A stretch of DNA of 9,749 bases from Marinobacterium sp. xm-d-530 (GTDB lineage Bacteria; Pseudomonadota; Gammaproteobacteria; Pseudomonadales; Balneatricaceae), in NCBI GenBank assembly GCA_949499045.1, contig CATEEE010000017.1:1-9749 (forward strand), in the 5' to 3' direction. The position numbers and the translations under genes are program-made. Positions 1-5,268 of the stretch are shown here, one piece after another. The notes beneath the pieces were generated by a model that made no database searches, was not told where the DNA came from, and saw nothing but the letters and a program-made list of their open reading frames with translations. Each line of letters begins with the position of its first letter. The first letter of the stretch is position 1.

Positions 1-734
1 ATACCTGTGCTAGCAAAAATGATGGCCCTTCTTACCCAGCTGTTTGGAATCCTTTTAGAAACGATACCTGCAGCATAGCCCCCAATAAGCGTTCCAACTA
101 ACAATACCAGTGTTTCATTCCAGCTAATCAGATCATTGATTAAAAAGAGCACAATGGCACAGCCTGAGATCGTTGACGAGTAGAGCAGTTTAAGAGCGTT
201 CATCTCATTGACAGATCGGTAGCCCGCTAAACTGCAGTAGCTCAGCAGTAATATTCCGAGCCCAGCGTTAAAGAATCCACCGTAGATCGATACACCGATA
301 AAAAGCAGTGTAAATAAACCGTTTTGCGCTTTATCGATATGGCGATGCTGTTGGCCCCATTTTTGTAATGTTTTATTAAAGTGACCACCGTAAATAAACA
401 GTACAGTCGCAAACAGTAATAACCAAGGAACGGCTTTTTCAAATTCGCTGTTAGAGGTTTGTGTAAGGAGATAAGCGCCTATTATTCCGCCGATCGCAGA
501 AATAAAAGAGAGGATCAGAAGTTTTTTAGGTGAATCTTTTATCTCTTGTCTGAGCGCATAGGTTCCCGATAGGTAACCCGCTGTTGCAGCGAAGGTGTTA
601 CTTGCATTGGCGATAACCGGGGGTACCCCAACGGCAATCAGAGCAGGGAAGGTGATAAAACTACCACCCCCGGCAAGAGAGTTAACGATGCCCCCTAAAA
701 TACCTGCGGCGGCAAGAAATAGAATCTCTTCCAA
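1..734 (-). CDS. TauE/SafE (TSUP) family membrane permease, C-terminal end cut by window edge
   Basis: Multi-pass inner-membrane protein of the sulfite exporter TauE/SafE family, whose members move small sulfur- or carbon-containing anions; the substrate here is unknown. 244 codons are visible, and family members are often about 245-260 aa, so only a few residues should be missing beyond position 1. The N-terminal half carries N-S-L-A-G-G-G (about residues 18-24) followed by F-P-A-L-I-A-x-G-V-P-P and A-S-N-T. The second half repeats the signature as Y-G-G-F-F-N-A-G-L-G-I. Long hydrophobic runs separate them. The frame is open throughout. The best start is TTG at 734-732, because no ATG or GTG lies near the expected N-terminus and AAAGAG (749-744) sits 9 nt upstream. 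An in-frame TTG at 770 would overlap dsbB and lacks a ribosome binding site. It lies 2 nt after the dsbB stop, so the two are probably co-transcribed. Family call is strong; substrate is not inferable. Confidence 0.88.
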   Translation of the reverse strand, partial: MEEILFLAAAGILGGIVNSLAGGGSFITFPALIAVGVPPVIANASNTFAATAGYLSGTYALRQEIKDSPKKLLILSFISAIGGIIGAYLLTQTSNSEFEKAVPWLLLFATVLFIYGGHFNKTLQKWGQQHRHIDKAQNGLFTLLFIGVSIYGGFFNAGLGILLLSYCSLAGYRSVNEMNALKLLYSSTISGCAIVLFLINDLISWNETLVLLVGTLIGGYAAGIVSKRIPNSWVRRAIIFASTG

Positions 735-736
735 TG

Positions 737-1234
737 TTAGTTGCTCTTTAGTTGAGTAATTAAGTGCCAAACAGATAGGGCTAACGAGACCGCTGCCGTA
801 ACAATAAGTACCTCTGCCATAGTAACCCCTTTGACGATCTCTGGTGTGTAACCGCAGAGTTCCCAAGGTTCAAATATCGCTGGGAGCCAAAGGTGAAGCG
901 GAAGCCAGCTTGGGAAAGGGTCGCTCAATGTGCAGCTACTCTCAAACCAGTAGCGCTCTACCCCTAAAACTTGGTAGCTCTGATAGAGCAGAAATGCCAT
1001 CAGTGGCACAAGCAAAAATGCTAGCGGCTTCTGAATGGAGTGCGCTGTGAAGATTTTTCCTGATAAGGCTAAGATGAGTGCGCCAAGCAGTGTGGCACGT
1101 ATTTGTACGCAGAGTGCACAGGGGCCGTAATCAAGTAGATACTGAAAAACTAATGCACCCGCTTCAAGGCCTAGAGCGAGAAAAAGGGTGTAGCTCCAGA
1201 TAAGTGGTTTTGGTGATTCTCTGAACTTAAACAT
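737..1234 (-). CDS. dsbB: Disulfide bond formation protein B (DsbB)
   Basis: Inner-membrane quinone reductase that reoxidises periplasmic DsbA and passes the electrons to ubiquinone or menaquinone, keeping protein disulfide formation running. The 165-aa product is close to the usual 160-176 aa. Both essential cysteine pairs are visible: C39-A-L-C42 in the first periplasmic loop, followed by R46 (the conserved quinone-site arginine of E. coli DsbB is near this place), and C101 and C127 in the second loop, spaced as in E. coli. Four hydrophobic segments are apparent at about residues 11-31, 46-62, 71-88 and 138-160. The ATG at 1234 gives the expected short cytoplasmic N-terminus. The ribosome site (AAGAAG) is weak. 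The downstream permease starts almost at its stop codon. The intact motifs make this a confident call; no dsbA partner is visible here. Confidence 0.95.
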   Translation of the reverse strand: MFKFRESPKPLIWSYTLFLALGLEAGALVFQYLLDYGPCALCVQIRATLLGALILALSGKIFTAHSIQKPLAFLLVPLMAFLLYQSYQVLGVERYWFESSCTLSDPFPSWLPLHLWLPAIFEPWELCGYTPEIVKGVTMAEVLIVTAAVSLALSVWHLITQLKSN

Positions 1235-1263
1235 GGCTTCTTTGTGTAGGTATTTTCTTTGAG

Positions 1264-1292
1264 ATTCTAATCCTCTTTTTATTCGCTGTCGC
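1264..1292 (-). promoter_or_regulatory. Candidate sigma-70 promoter for dsbB
   Basis: On the minus strand GCGACA (1292-1287) is followed by a 17-nt spacer and TAGAAT (1269-1264). The -10 matches the consensus at five of six positions and the -35 at four of six. Transcription would begin about 25 nt upstream of the dsbB ATG. This is a hand match to the consensus without experimental support. Confidence 0.35.
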
Positions 1293-1299
1293 TATTAAA

Positions 1300-1440
1300 A
1301 ATTAACGGATTTTTAATTTATTTAAGTGGATTAGATTAAAGGGTTTATTTCATTATTTAGCTTGTTTTATTAAATATTTATATTTATTTATATTTTTATA
1401 TTGAGAAAGTAATTTAAACTTATATATTATGTTGGTTGTA
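1300..1440. promoter_or_regulatory. AT-rich divergent control region, likely H-NS binding
   Basis: Between dsbB and hns lies a 259-nt gap with no gene. By hand count, positions 1321-1440 contain only 19 G or C in 120 (about 16%), far below the flanking genes. The stretch is full of TATTTA/TTTATA steps and A or T runs (1371-1400), the type of DNA that H-NS family proteins bind. hns genes are commonly autoregulated, so binding by its own product is the natural inference, and dsbB on the other side could also be affected. Confidence 0.55.
1401..1430 (+). promoter_or_regulatory. Candidate sigma-70 promoter for hns
   Basis: TTGAGA (1401-1406) is followed after 16 nt by TATATT (1423-1428), or after 18 nt by TATTAT (1425-1430). 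Either pair is a good consensus match. The start would fall near 1435, giving a leader of about 60 nt before the hns ATG. It lies inside the AT-rich stretch, which would suit autorepression. AT-rich DNA produces chance matches, so confidence is moderate. Confidence 0.45.
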
Positions 1441-1493
1441 AATTAAAACTATGCGTCCCATTTTCAATATATGAATAGTATTAGGAATTTTTA

Positions 1494-1895
1494 ATGAGCG
1501 ATTTTATTAAAACTCTTTTGCGCAAAAACTCTCTTCGTAAACAGTGCCAATCGGTTGGTGTGGATGACATTGAAAAAGTGATAGCCGATCTAACGGATAT
1601 TCTAGAAGAGCGTCGTGCTGAAGAGGCTGCTTTGCTAGAGCAGAACCGTTCGAAGCTGGAGGCGATTGAAGCGATTCGCCAGAAGATGCGTGAAGCGGGT
1701 ATCGCGCTTGATGAACTGACCGGTATTACTGAGTCAGCACCAAAATCTCGAAAAGAGGTTAAAGCCAAGTACCAGATTACTGATGCGAACGGTCAAACAC
1801 ATGCTTGGACTGGGCGCGGTCGTACGCCAACCGTCTTCGCAGACTACATGTCCTCTCGTGGTATCACAAAAGATCAACTGCCAACCATAGATTGA
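1494..1895 (+). CDS. hns: H-NS family histone-like nucleoid-structuring protein
   Basis: Small nucleoid protein that bridges AT-rich DNA and silences genes, often horizontally acquired ones. The 133-aa product is near the 137 aa of E. coli H-NS. Residues 1-65 form the oligomerisation part: K-T-L-L near the start, then a charged, coiled-coil-like helix with L-T-D-I-L-E-E-R-R. A linker spans about 70-90. The C-terminal DNA-binding domain has Y93, then W105-T-G-R-G-R-T-P112. This matches the E. coli T-W-T-G-Q-G-R-T-P core, with Arg in place of Gln in the AT-hook-like loop, as in many homologues. AGGA at 1483-1486, 7 nt before the ATG, fixes the start. An intrinsic terminator follows within 50 nt, so it is probably monocistronic. 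Its AT-rich upstream region suggests autoregulation. Confidence 0.93.
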   Translation: MSDFIKTLLRKNSLRKQCQSVGVDDIEKVIADLTDILEERRAEEAALLEQNRSKLEAIEAIRQKMREAGIALDELTGITESAPKSRKEVKAKYQITDANGQTHAWTGRGRTPTVFADYMSSRGITKDQLPTID

Positions 1896-1916
1896 TATAT
1901 AATCCCTCTATGAGTG

Positions 1917-1943
1917 AAGGCCCTTCCTCGGAAGGGTCTTTTT
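1917..1943 (+). terminator. Intrinsic terminator after hns
   Basis: CCCTTC (1921-1926), loop CTCG, GAAGGG (1931-1936) form a perfect 6-bp stem. It is extended outward by a G-T wobble and by G-C and A-T pairs (1917-1920 with 1937-1940), and a T run follows (1939-1943). This is a textbook rho-independent signal, 21 nt after the hns stop. It separates hns from rluB. Confidence 0.85.
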
Positions 1944-1970
1944 GTTTCTATGTTTTGAGGTTGCGTCCGC

Positions 1971-2864
1971 ATGTCTGATGAAAAACTGCAAAAAGTGTTG
2001 GCGCGCTCCGGTGTAGGCTCACGTCGTGAGATGGAGCGTTGGATCGAAGAGGGTCGAGTCGAAGTAAACGACAAATTGGCGACTCTTGGTGATCGTGTTT
2101 CTGCTGAAGATCATATTAAGGTCGATGGCAAATCTATTGAACTGAATACAGCGGGCAGTCAAACTGCTCGAGTGCTTATCTACAATAAGCCGATTGGTGA
2201 GGTCTGCACTCGCCATGATCCTGAAGGAAGACCGACAGTATTTGATAATCTACCTAAGCTCAAATCTGAGCGTTGGGTGGCGATTGGCCGTCTTGATATC
2301 AATACTTCTGGCCTGTTAGTTTTTACCACTGATGGTGAAATCGCTAATAAGATGATGCACCCCTCTAGCAACATCGACCGTGAATATGCGGTTCGAGTTC
2401 TGGGTGATGTCAGTGATGCTGTTCTCAAGCGTTTGACAGAAGGCGTTCTTCTTGAGGACGGTATGGCTAAATTTACCGATGTTCGTTACTTCAACGGTGA
2501 AGGTGCCAATAAGTGGTTCCACTGTTGTGTCATGGAGGGGCGTAATCGCGAAGTTCGTCGTCTTTGGGAGTCGCAAGAGCTTCAAGTCAACCGCTTGAAG
2601 CGTGTCCGTTTTGGGCCGGTATTCCTACCCAGTGACGTTAAAGTCGGAACTTGGCGAGAGCTTGGTCAGAAAGAGGTCGATATTCTGACTGATGAGTTGT
2701 TGCTCGAGCGTCGCAAGGTGCCTTCGATTAATCCCGAAGATCTTGATGCTAAAAAGCGCGAATATAAGCGCCAGAAAATACGTCAATCGACCGATCACAA
2801 TCGTGACTCAGCACGGCAGGACCGTCGTAAGCGTAAGGTTCGCGTAGTGGGTAAGCGAGGGTAA
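1971..2864 (+). CDS. rluB: 23S rRNA pseudouridine synthase of the RluB/RsuA family
   Basis: Converts a uridine of 23S rRNA (U2605 in E. coli for RluB) to pseudouridine during large-subunit assembly. The 297-aa product is near the 291 aa of E. coli RluB. An N-terminal S4 RNA-binding domain occupies about residues 3-55 (K-V-L-A-R-S-G-V-G-S-R-R-E). The catalytic domain follows, with the RsuA-family motif G106-R-L-D-I-N-T-S-G-L-L; D109 is the catalytic aspartate. E-G-R-N-R-E-V-R-R-L lies at 189-198. The last 40 residues are a lysine/arginine-rich tail typical of RluB rather than RsuA. GAGG (1957-1960) precedes the ATG by 10 nt. It sits alone between the hns terminator and a convergent operon, without the scpB neighbour seen in many genomes. 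RluE or RluF are less likely on length and tail. Confidence 0.9.
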   Translation: MSDEKLQKVLARSGVGSRREMERWIEEGRVEVNDKLATLGDRVSAEDHIKVDGKSIELNTAGSQTARVLIYNKPIGEVCTRHDPEGRPTVFDNLPKLKSERWVAIGRLDINTSGLLVFTTDGEIANKMMHPSSNIDREYAVRVLGDVSDAVLKRLTEGVLLEDGMAKFTDVRYFNGEGANKWFHCCVMEGRNREVRRLWESQELQVNRLKRVRFGPVFLPSDVKVGTWRELGQKEVDILTDELLLERRKVPSINPEDLDAKKREYKRQKIRQSTDHNRDSARQDRRKRKVRVVGKRG

Positions 2865-2872
2865 TGATTGTG

Positions 2873-2933
2873 GGTGACAGGCTGAATGCCAGTCACCGAC
2901 ACGGTTGCTGGTCCAAAAGTGCCAATGGCCAGC
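2873..2933 (+). terminator. Two hairpins in the convergent rluB/yciK gap, possible terminator
   Basis: Hairpin one pairs GGTGAC (2873-2878) with GTCACC (2892-2897), has an A-A mismatch, continues with GGC/GCC, and has a 5-nt TGAAT loop. Hairpin two pairs GCTGG (2907-2911) with CCAGC (2929-2933) and extends with CC/GG around a bulge. Only CTTT follows the second and no T run follows the first, so neither is a strong intrinsic terminator. They could protect or end the converging transcripts. Assigning them to one strand is uncertain. Confidence 0.35.
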
Positions 2934-2954
2934 CTTTAGACTAGCTCCAACTCT

Positions 2955-3722
2955 CTAGCTAAAATCCGTAGCGGACATTGTGCCTTGTGCATCGATATTT
3001 TGTCCGTTCACCCCTTTGCTATCAGGTCCCATCAAAAATAGATAAGCCGGTTGAATATCCTCTGGCGTTGCGATGGTGCTTGGATCCTCGGCTGGGTAAG
3101 CGTATGCACGCATTGCAGTGGCAGTGCCGCCTGGGTTGATGGCGTTGATGCGGATGCTTGGGTCATTTTCTAGTTCGTCTGCCAGGGTCTCCATTAACCC
3201 CAGTGTGGCAAATTTAGAGACACAGTATGCACCCCAGTAGGCACGGCCCTTGGTCGCAACACCTGACGTGACAAAAACTACGGAGGCGTCTTCTGATTGC
3301 CTTAATAGTGGCATAAGGGTTTGGGTCAAAATAAACGGTGCGTTGACGTTTACACGCATCACCTGTTCCCAGATGATCGGATCGTAATTCTCAATCGAGG
3401 TTCTTAAACCAATAATTCCAGCGTTATGCAGGATGCCATCCAGTTTGCCAAAGGTCTCATCCAGTAAATTAGCCAGTTCGATGTAGTCGGGTTCGGCTGT
3501 TTTGTCGAAGTCGATTGGTACAATAGCTGGTTGCTTACAGCCTAGTGCTTCAATTTCATCATAGACAGCTTCGAGCTTCTCTTCTGTACGTCCCGCTAAT
3601 ATGACAGTTGCGCCTGCTTTCGCGTAGGCGATCGCTGAGGCTTTACCAATACCATCACCGGCACCGGTAATCAGAATGGTGCGGTCTTCGAGAAGTTGAT
3701 TTGGGGCATCGTACTTAAACAT
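2955..3722 (-). CDS. yciK: YciK-type short-chain dehydrogenase/reductase
   Basis: NAD(P)-dependent oxidoreductase of the classical SDR family; the physiological substrate of YciK is not established. The 255-aa product matches the 252 aa of E. coli YciK. The Rossmann cofactor motif T19-G-A-G-D-G-I-G26 is intact. H99-N-A-G102 replaces the common N-N-A-G, as in YciK homologues. N125, S153, Y166 and K170 form the catalytic tetrad (A-Y-C-V-S-K). The start follows AAAAGG (3735-3730), which overlaps the mupP stop, so translation is probably coupled to mupP. Third gene of the ubiG-mupP-yciK operon, an order I recall from Pseudomonas. No FabG neighbours are present, and the N-terminal Y-x-A-P and the C-terminus favour YciK over FabG. 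Confidence 0.9.
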   Translation of the reverse strand: MFKYDAPNQLLEDRTILITGAGDGIGKASAIAYAKAGATVILAGRTEEKLEAVYDEIEALGCKQPAIVPIDFDKTAEPDYIELANLLDETFGKLDGILHNAGIIGLRTSIENYDPIIWEQVMRVNVNAPFILTQTLMPLLRQSEDASVVFVTSGVATKGRAYWGAYCVSKFATLGLMETLADELENDPSIRINAINPGGTATAMRAYAYPAEDPSTIATPEDIQPAYLFLMGPDSKGVNGQNIDAQGTMSATDFS

Positions 3723-3733
3723 TTCTAAACCTT

Positions 3734-4390
3734 TTATACGAATTGTTCACTAAGAAATGAGAGAAGTTTCTCAGACTGATGAAGTGTGTGAGTGGCTTGC
3801 CAATCCCTGTAATCCTCACCCTGCGCTACATAACCAAAGGTACAAGCAACGGTTGGGGTGCCTGCCGCTTTTCCGGCGACAATGTCACGAATATGGTCGC
3901 CAAAGTAGAGCGAGTGCTCTGCTGAGGCGTCAACCGTTTTAAGCGCTTTGATAATCCCTTCAGGATCGGGTTTTGACTGTGACACATCCTCTGGGCATAT
4001 ACATACGCTGCAGCGATCAGTTAGTTGTAGCTTTTCAAGCACAATGTCCGTCAGTTCACGAGGTTTGTTGGTTACTATGCCCCAAGGGATCTGTTGTTCT
4101 TCAAGCCAGGTCAGAGCTTCGTTAAACCCTGGAAATAATCCGCCGCTCTCGACAGGGTTGCTTCTGTAAAGTGCCAAAAATTCATTGTGAAGTTCAGTTT
4201 CGTTGGCAATGAACTGCTCTGGGAAAGCGGCGTTAAGCATCGGTTTTCCACCGTTAGAGGCGTTGTCCCTAATGAGCTGGTAATTGGGTTGCGAATAGCT
4301 GCGGTTCTGCGCCTGCTCACAAATGACCCGATAGAAATCTGGGGCTGTGTCCAGCAGGGTGCCGTCTAAATCAAACAGGGCAGATCTCAT
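3734..4390 (-). CDS. mupP: HAD phosphatase, probable N-acetylmuramic acid 6-phosphate phosphatase (MupP)
   Basis: Haloacid dehalogenase-family hydrolase. In Pseudomonas the gene between ubiG and yciK encodes MupP, which removes phosphate from MurNAc-6-phosphate in the peptidoglycan recycling route that bypasses de novo UDP-MurNAc synthesis. Older annotations call it phosphoglycolate phosphatase (gph). All HAD motifs are visible: D7-L-D9-G-T-L-L-D (nucleophile and acid/base aspartates), T107-N-K, K140-P-D-P, and G164-D165 with D169. An alpha-helical cap lies between motifs I and II (about 15-85). The 218-aa length is usual. Its ATG overlaps the ubiG stop as ATGA, with only a weak ribosome site of its own, so translational coupling is likely. 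The family is certain; the MupP role rests on synteny and needs anmK, amgK and murU in the genome. Confidence 0.85.
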   Translation of the reverse strand: MRSALFDLDGTLLDTAPDFYRVICEQAQNRSYSQPNYQLIRDNASNGGKPMLNAAFPEQFIANETELHNEFLALYRSNPVESGGLFPGFNEALTWLEEQQIPWGIVTNKPRELTDIVLEKLQLTDRCSVCICPEDVSQSKPDPEGIIKALKTVDASAEHSLYFGDHIRDIVAGKAAGTPTVACTFGYVAQGEDYRDWQATHTLHQSEKLLSFLSEQFV

Positions 4391-5103
4391 AGAGGCTTGG
4401 TCGCAGCGACGAGGTAGTTCACGCTGACATCGTTAGCATCGAGTGCGTATACTTTTGTCAGCGGGTTGTAAGTCATACCCGATAGGTCATCCACCTCTAA
4501 TCCTGCAGCTCGCATATGATTAGCTAACTCAGCCGGGCGAATAAATTTGTTGAAGTCATGCGTGCCATTGGGTACCAGCTTAAGAAGACGCTCTGCACCC
4601 AAAATAGCAAATAGGTAAGCTTTTGGGTTTCGGTTCAGTGTTGAGAAGAACACGCGTCCACCGGGTTTGGTTAGTGCTGCACAGGCTTTGACGACGGAGG
4701 CTGGGTCTGGGACGTGTTCTAGCATCTCCATACAGGTGACCACATCAAACCGTTCTGGGTTTTCTTCGGCGAACTCTTCAGCTGTAGTTCTGGTGTAAGC
4801 AACTTTCACGCCCGACTCAAGGCCGTGTAGCTTGGCGATTTTCAACGGTGCTTCACCCATATCAATACCGCTCACTAAGGCGCCGCGATGCGCCATTGCC
4901 TCTGACAAAATGCCACCGCCACAGCCAACGTCTAATACCTCTTTTCCGGCGAGCTCAGCATGGCGATCAATGAACCCCACGCGCAGTGGATTGATATCGT
5001 GAAGGGGTTTGAACTCGCTCTCTTTATCCCACCAGCGTGAAGCAAGCTCTTCAAATTTAGAGATCTCTTGTGGGTCGATATTCAGGTTTGTTTGATCGGT
5101 CAT
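4387..5103 (-). CDS. ubiG: Ubiquinone biosynthesis O-methyltransferase UbiG
   Basis: SAM-dependent enzyme that performs both O-methylations in ubiquinone synthesis (2-polyprenyl-6-hydroxyphenol and 3-demethylubiquinol), at the membrane surface. The 238 aa agree with the E. coli enzyme (about 240). It opens with the characteristic K-F-E-E-L-A-S-R-W-W-D (16-26) and H-x-I-N-P-L-R (35-41). The SAM site is V-L-D-V-G-C-G-G-G (56-64), with D81 after strand two and C124-M-E-M-L-E-H-V-P-D-P as motif II. H-D-F-N-K-F-I-R-P (182-190) is a further family signature. First gene of the operon with mupP and yciK, divergent from gyrA. The ATG at 5103 gives the standard N-terminus; its ribosome site is weak. 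Probable promoter and a palindrome lie just upstream. Confidence 0.96.
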   Translation of the reverse strand: MTDQTNLNIDPQEISKFEELASRWWDKESEFKPLHDINPLRVGFIDRHAELAGKEVLDVGCGGGILSEAMAHRGALVSGIDMGEAPLKIAKLHGLESGVKVAYTRTTAEEFAEENPERFDVVTCMEMLEHVPDPASVVKACAALTKPGGRVFFSTLNRNPKAYLFAILGAERLLKLVPNGTHDFNKFIRPAELANHMRAAGLEVDDLSGMTYNPLTKVYALDANDVSVNYLVAATKPL

Positions 5104-5124
5104 TTAGGCTACCAAAGTGGCAAT

Positions 5125-5141
5125 TCATTAACGGTTAATGA
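5125..5141. repeat. Perfect 8-1-8 inverted repeat, candidate operator before ubiG
   Basis: TCATTAAC-G-GTTAATGA is a perfect palindrome around one central G. It lies 22 nt upstream of the ubiG ATG, over the predicted ubiG transcription start, within the ubiG/gyrA divergent region. Size and symmetry suit a dimeric regulator. It could also be a short leader hairpin, but a 1-nt loop disfavours that. No regulator can be named. Confidence 0.5.
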
Positions 5142-5145
5142 GGGT

Positions 5146-5174
5146 AGTTTATCACCCCTTTGAATAAGGCCCAA
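5146..5174 (-). promoter_or_regulatory. Candidate promoter for ubiG-mupP-yciK
   Basis: On the minus strand TTGGGC (5174-5169) is followed after 17 nt by TAAACT (5151-5146). A TGA immediately before the -10 makes it an extended -10 element. The -35 is poor. The start would fall near 5139, inside the inverted repeat. Hand match only. Confidence 0.35.
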
Positions 5175-5198
5175 AAGCTGATTTGATTCAATTGTTTG

Positions 5199-5207
5199 TG
5201 TTATGAT
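5199..5207 (+). promoter_or_regulatory. Extended -10 promoter element for gyrA
   Basis: TG-T-TATGAT is an extended -10 element with five of six consensus bases in the hexamer. No good -35 lies 16-18 nt upstream, which is normal for extended -10 promoters. The start would be near 5213, giving a leader of about 55 nt that includes the hairpin at 5223-5239. In E. coli gyrA the -10 region senses supercoiling; whether that applies here is unknown. Confidence 0.45.
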
Positions 5208-5222
5208 GTGGACTTTATTTTT

Positions 5223-5239
5223 GCACCGGGTGGCGGTGC
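5223..5239 (+). promoter_or_regulatory. Stem-loop in the gyrA leader
   Basis: GCACCG (5223-5228), loop GGTGG, CGGTGC (5234-5239) form a perfect GC-rich 6-bp stem close to the predicted 5' end of the gyrA mRNA. No T run follows, so it is not an intrinsic terminator. The ribosome site AAGGA (5254-5258) lies outside it. A stabilising 5' hairpin is the simplest reading. Confidence 0.4.
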
Positions 5240-5268
5240 GAACAGAAGACTAAAAGGAACGCCAGATA

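Noticed and set aside
844..1050. 68-codon plus-strand ORF opposite dsbB
   Set aside because: It is antisense to a complete dsbB with all four cysteines, has no ribosome site and shows no recognisable domain.
1471..1494. A 7-codon upstream ORF (ATG AAT AGT ATT AGG AAT TTT TAA) whose stop overlaps the hns ATG as TAATG
   Set aside because: No ribosome binding site precedes it, and its AGG codon is the hns Shine-Dalgarno itself. It is probably chance in AT-rich DNA.
1898..1903. Perfect TATAAT, possible -10 for rluB
   Set aside because: No acceptable -35 lies 15-18 nt upstream, and a start near 1910 would run straight into the strong terminator at 1917-1943.
2941..2962. CTAGCT repeated twice about 16 nt apart at the end of yciK
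   Set aside because: The copies are too short and the sequence too simple to support a site or hairpin beyond chance.
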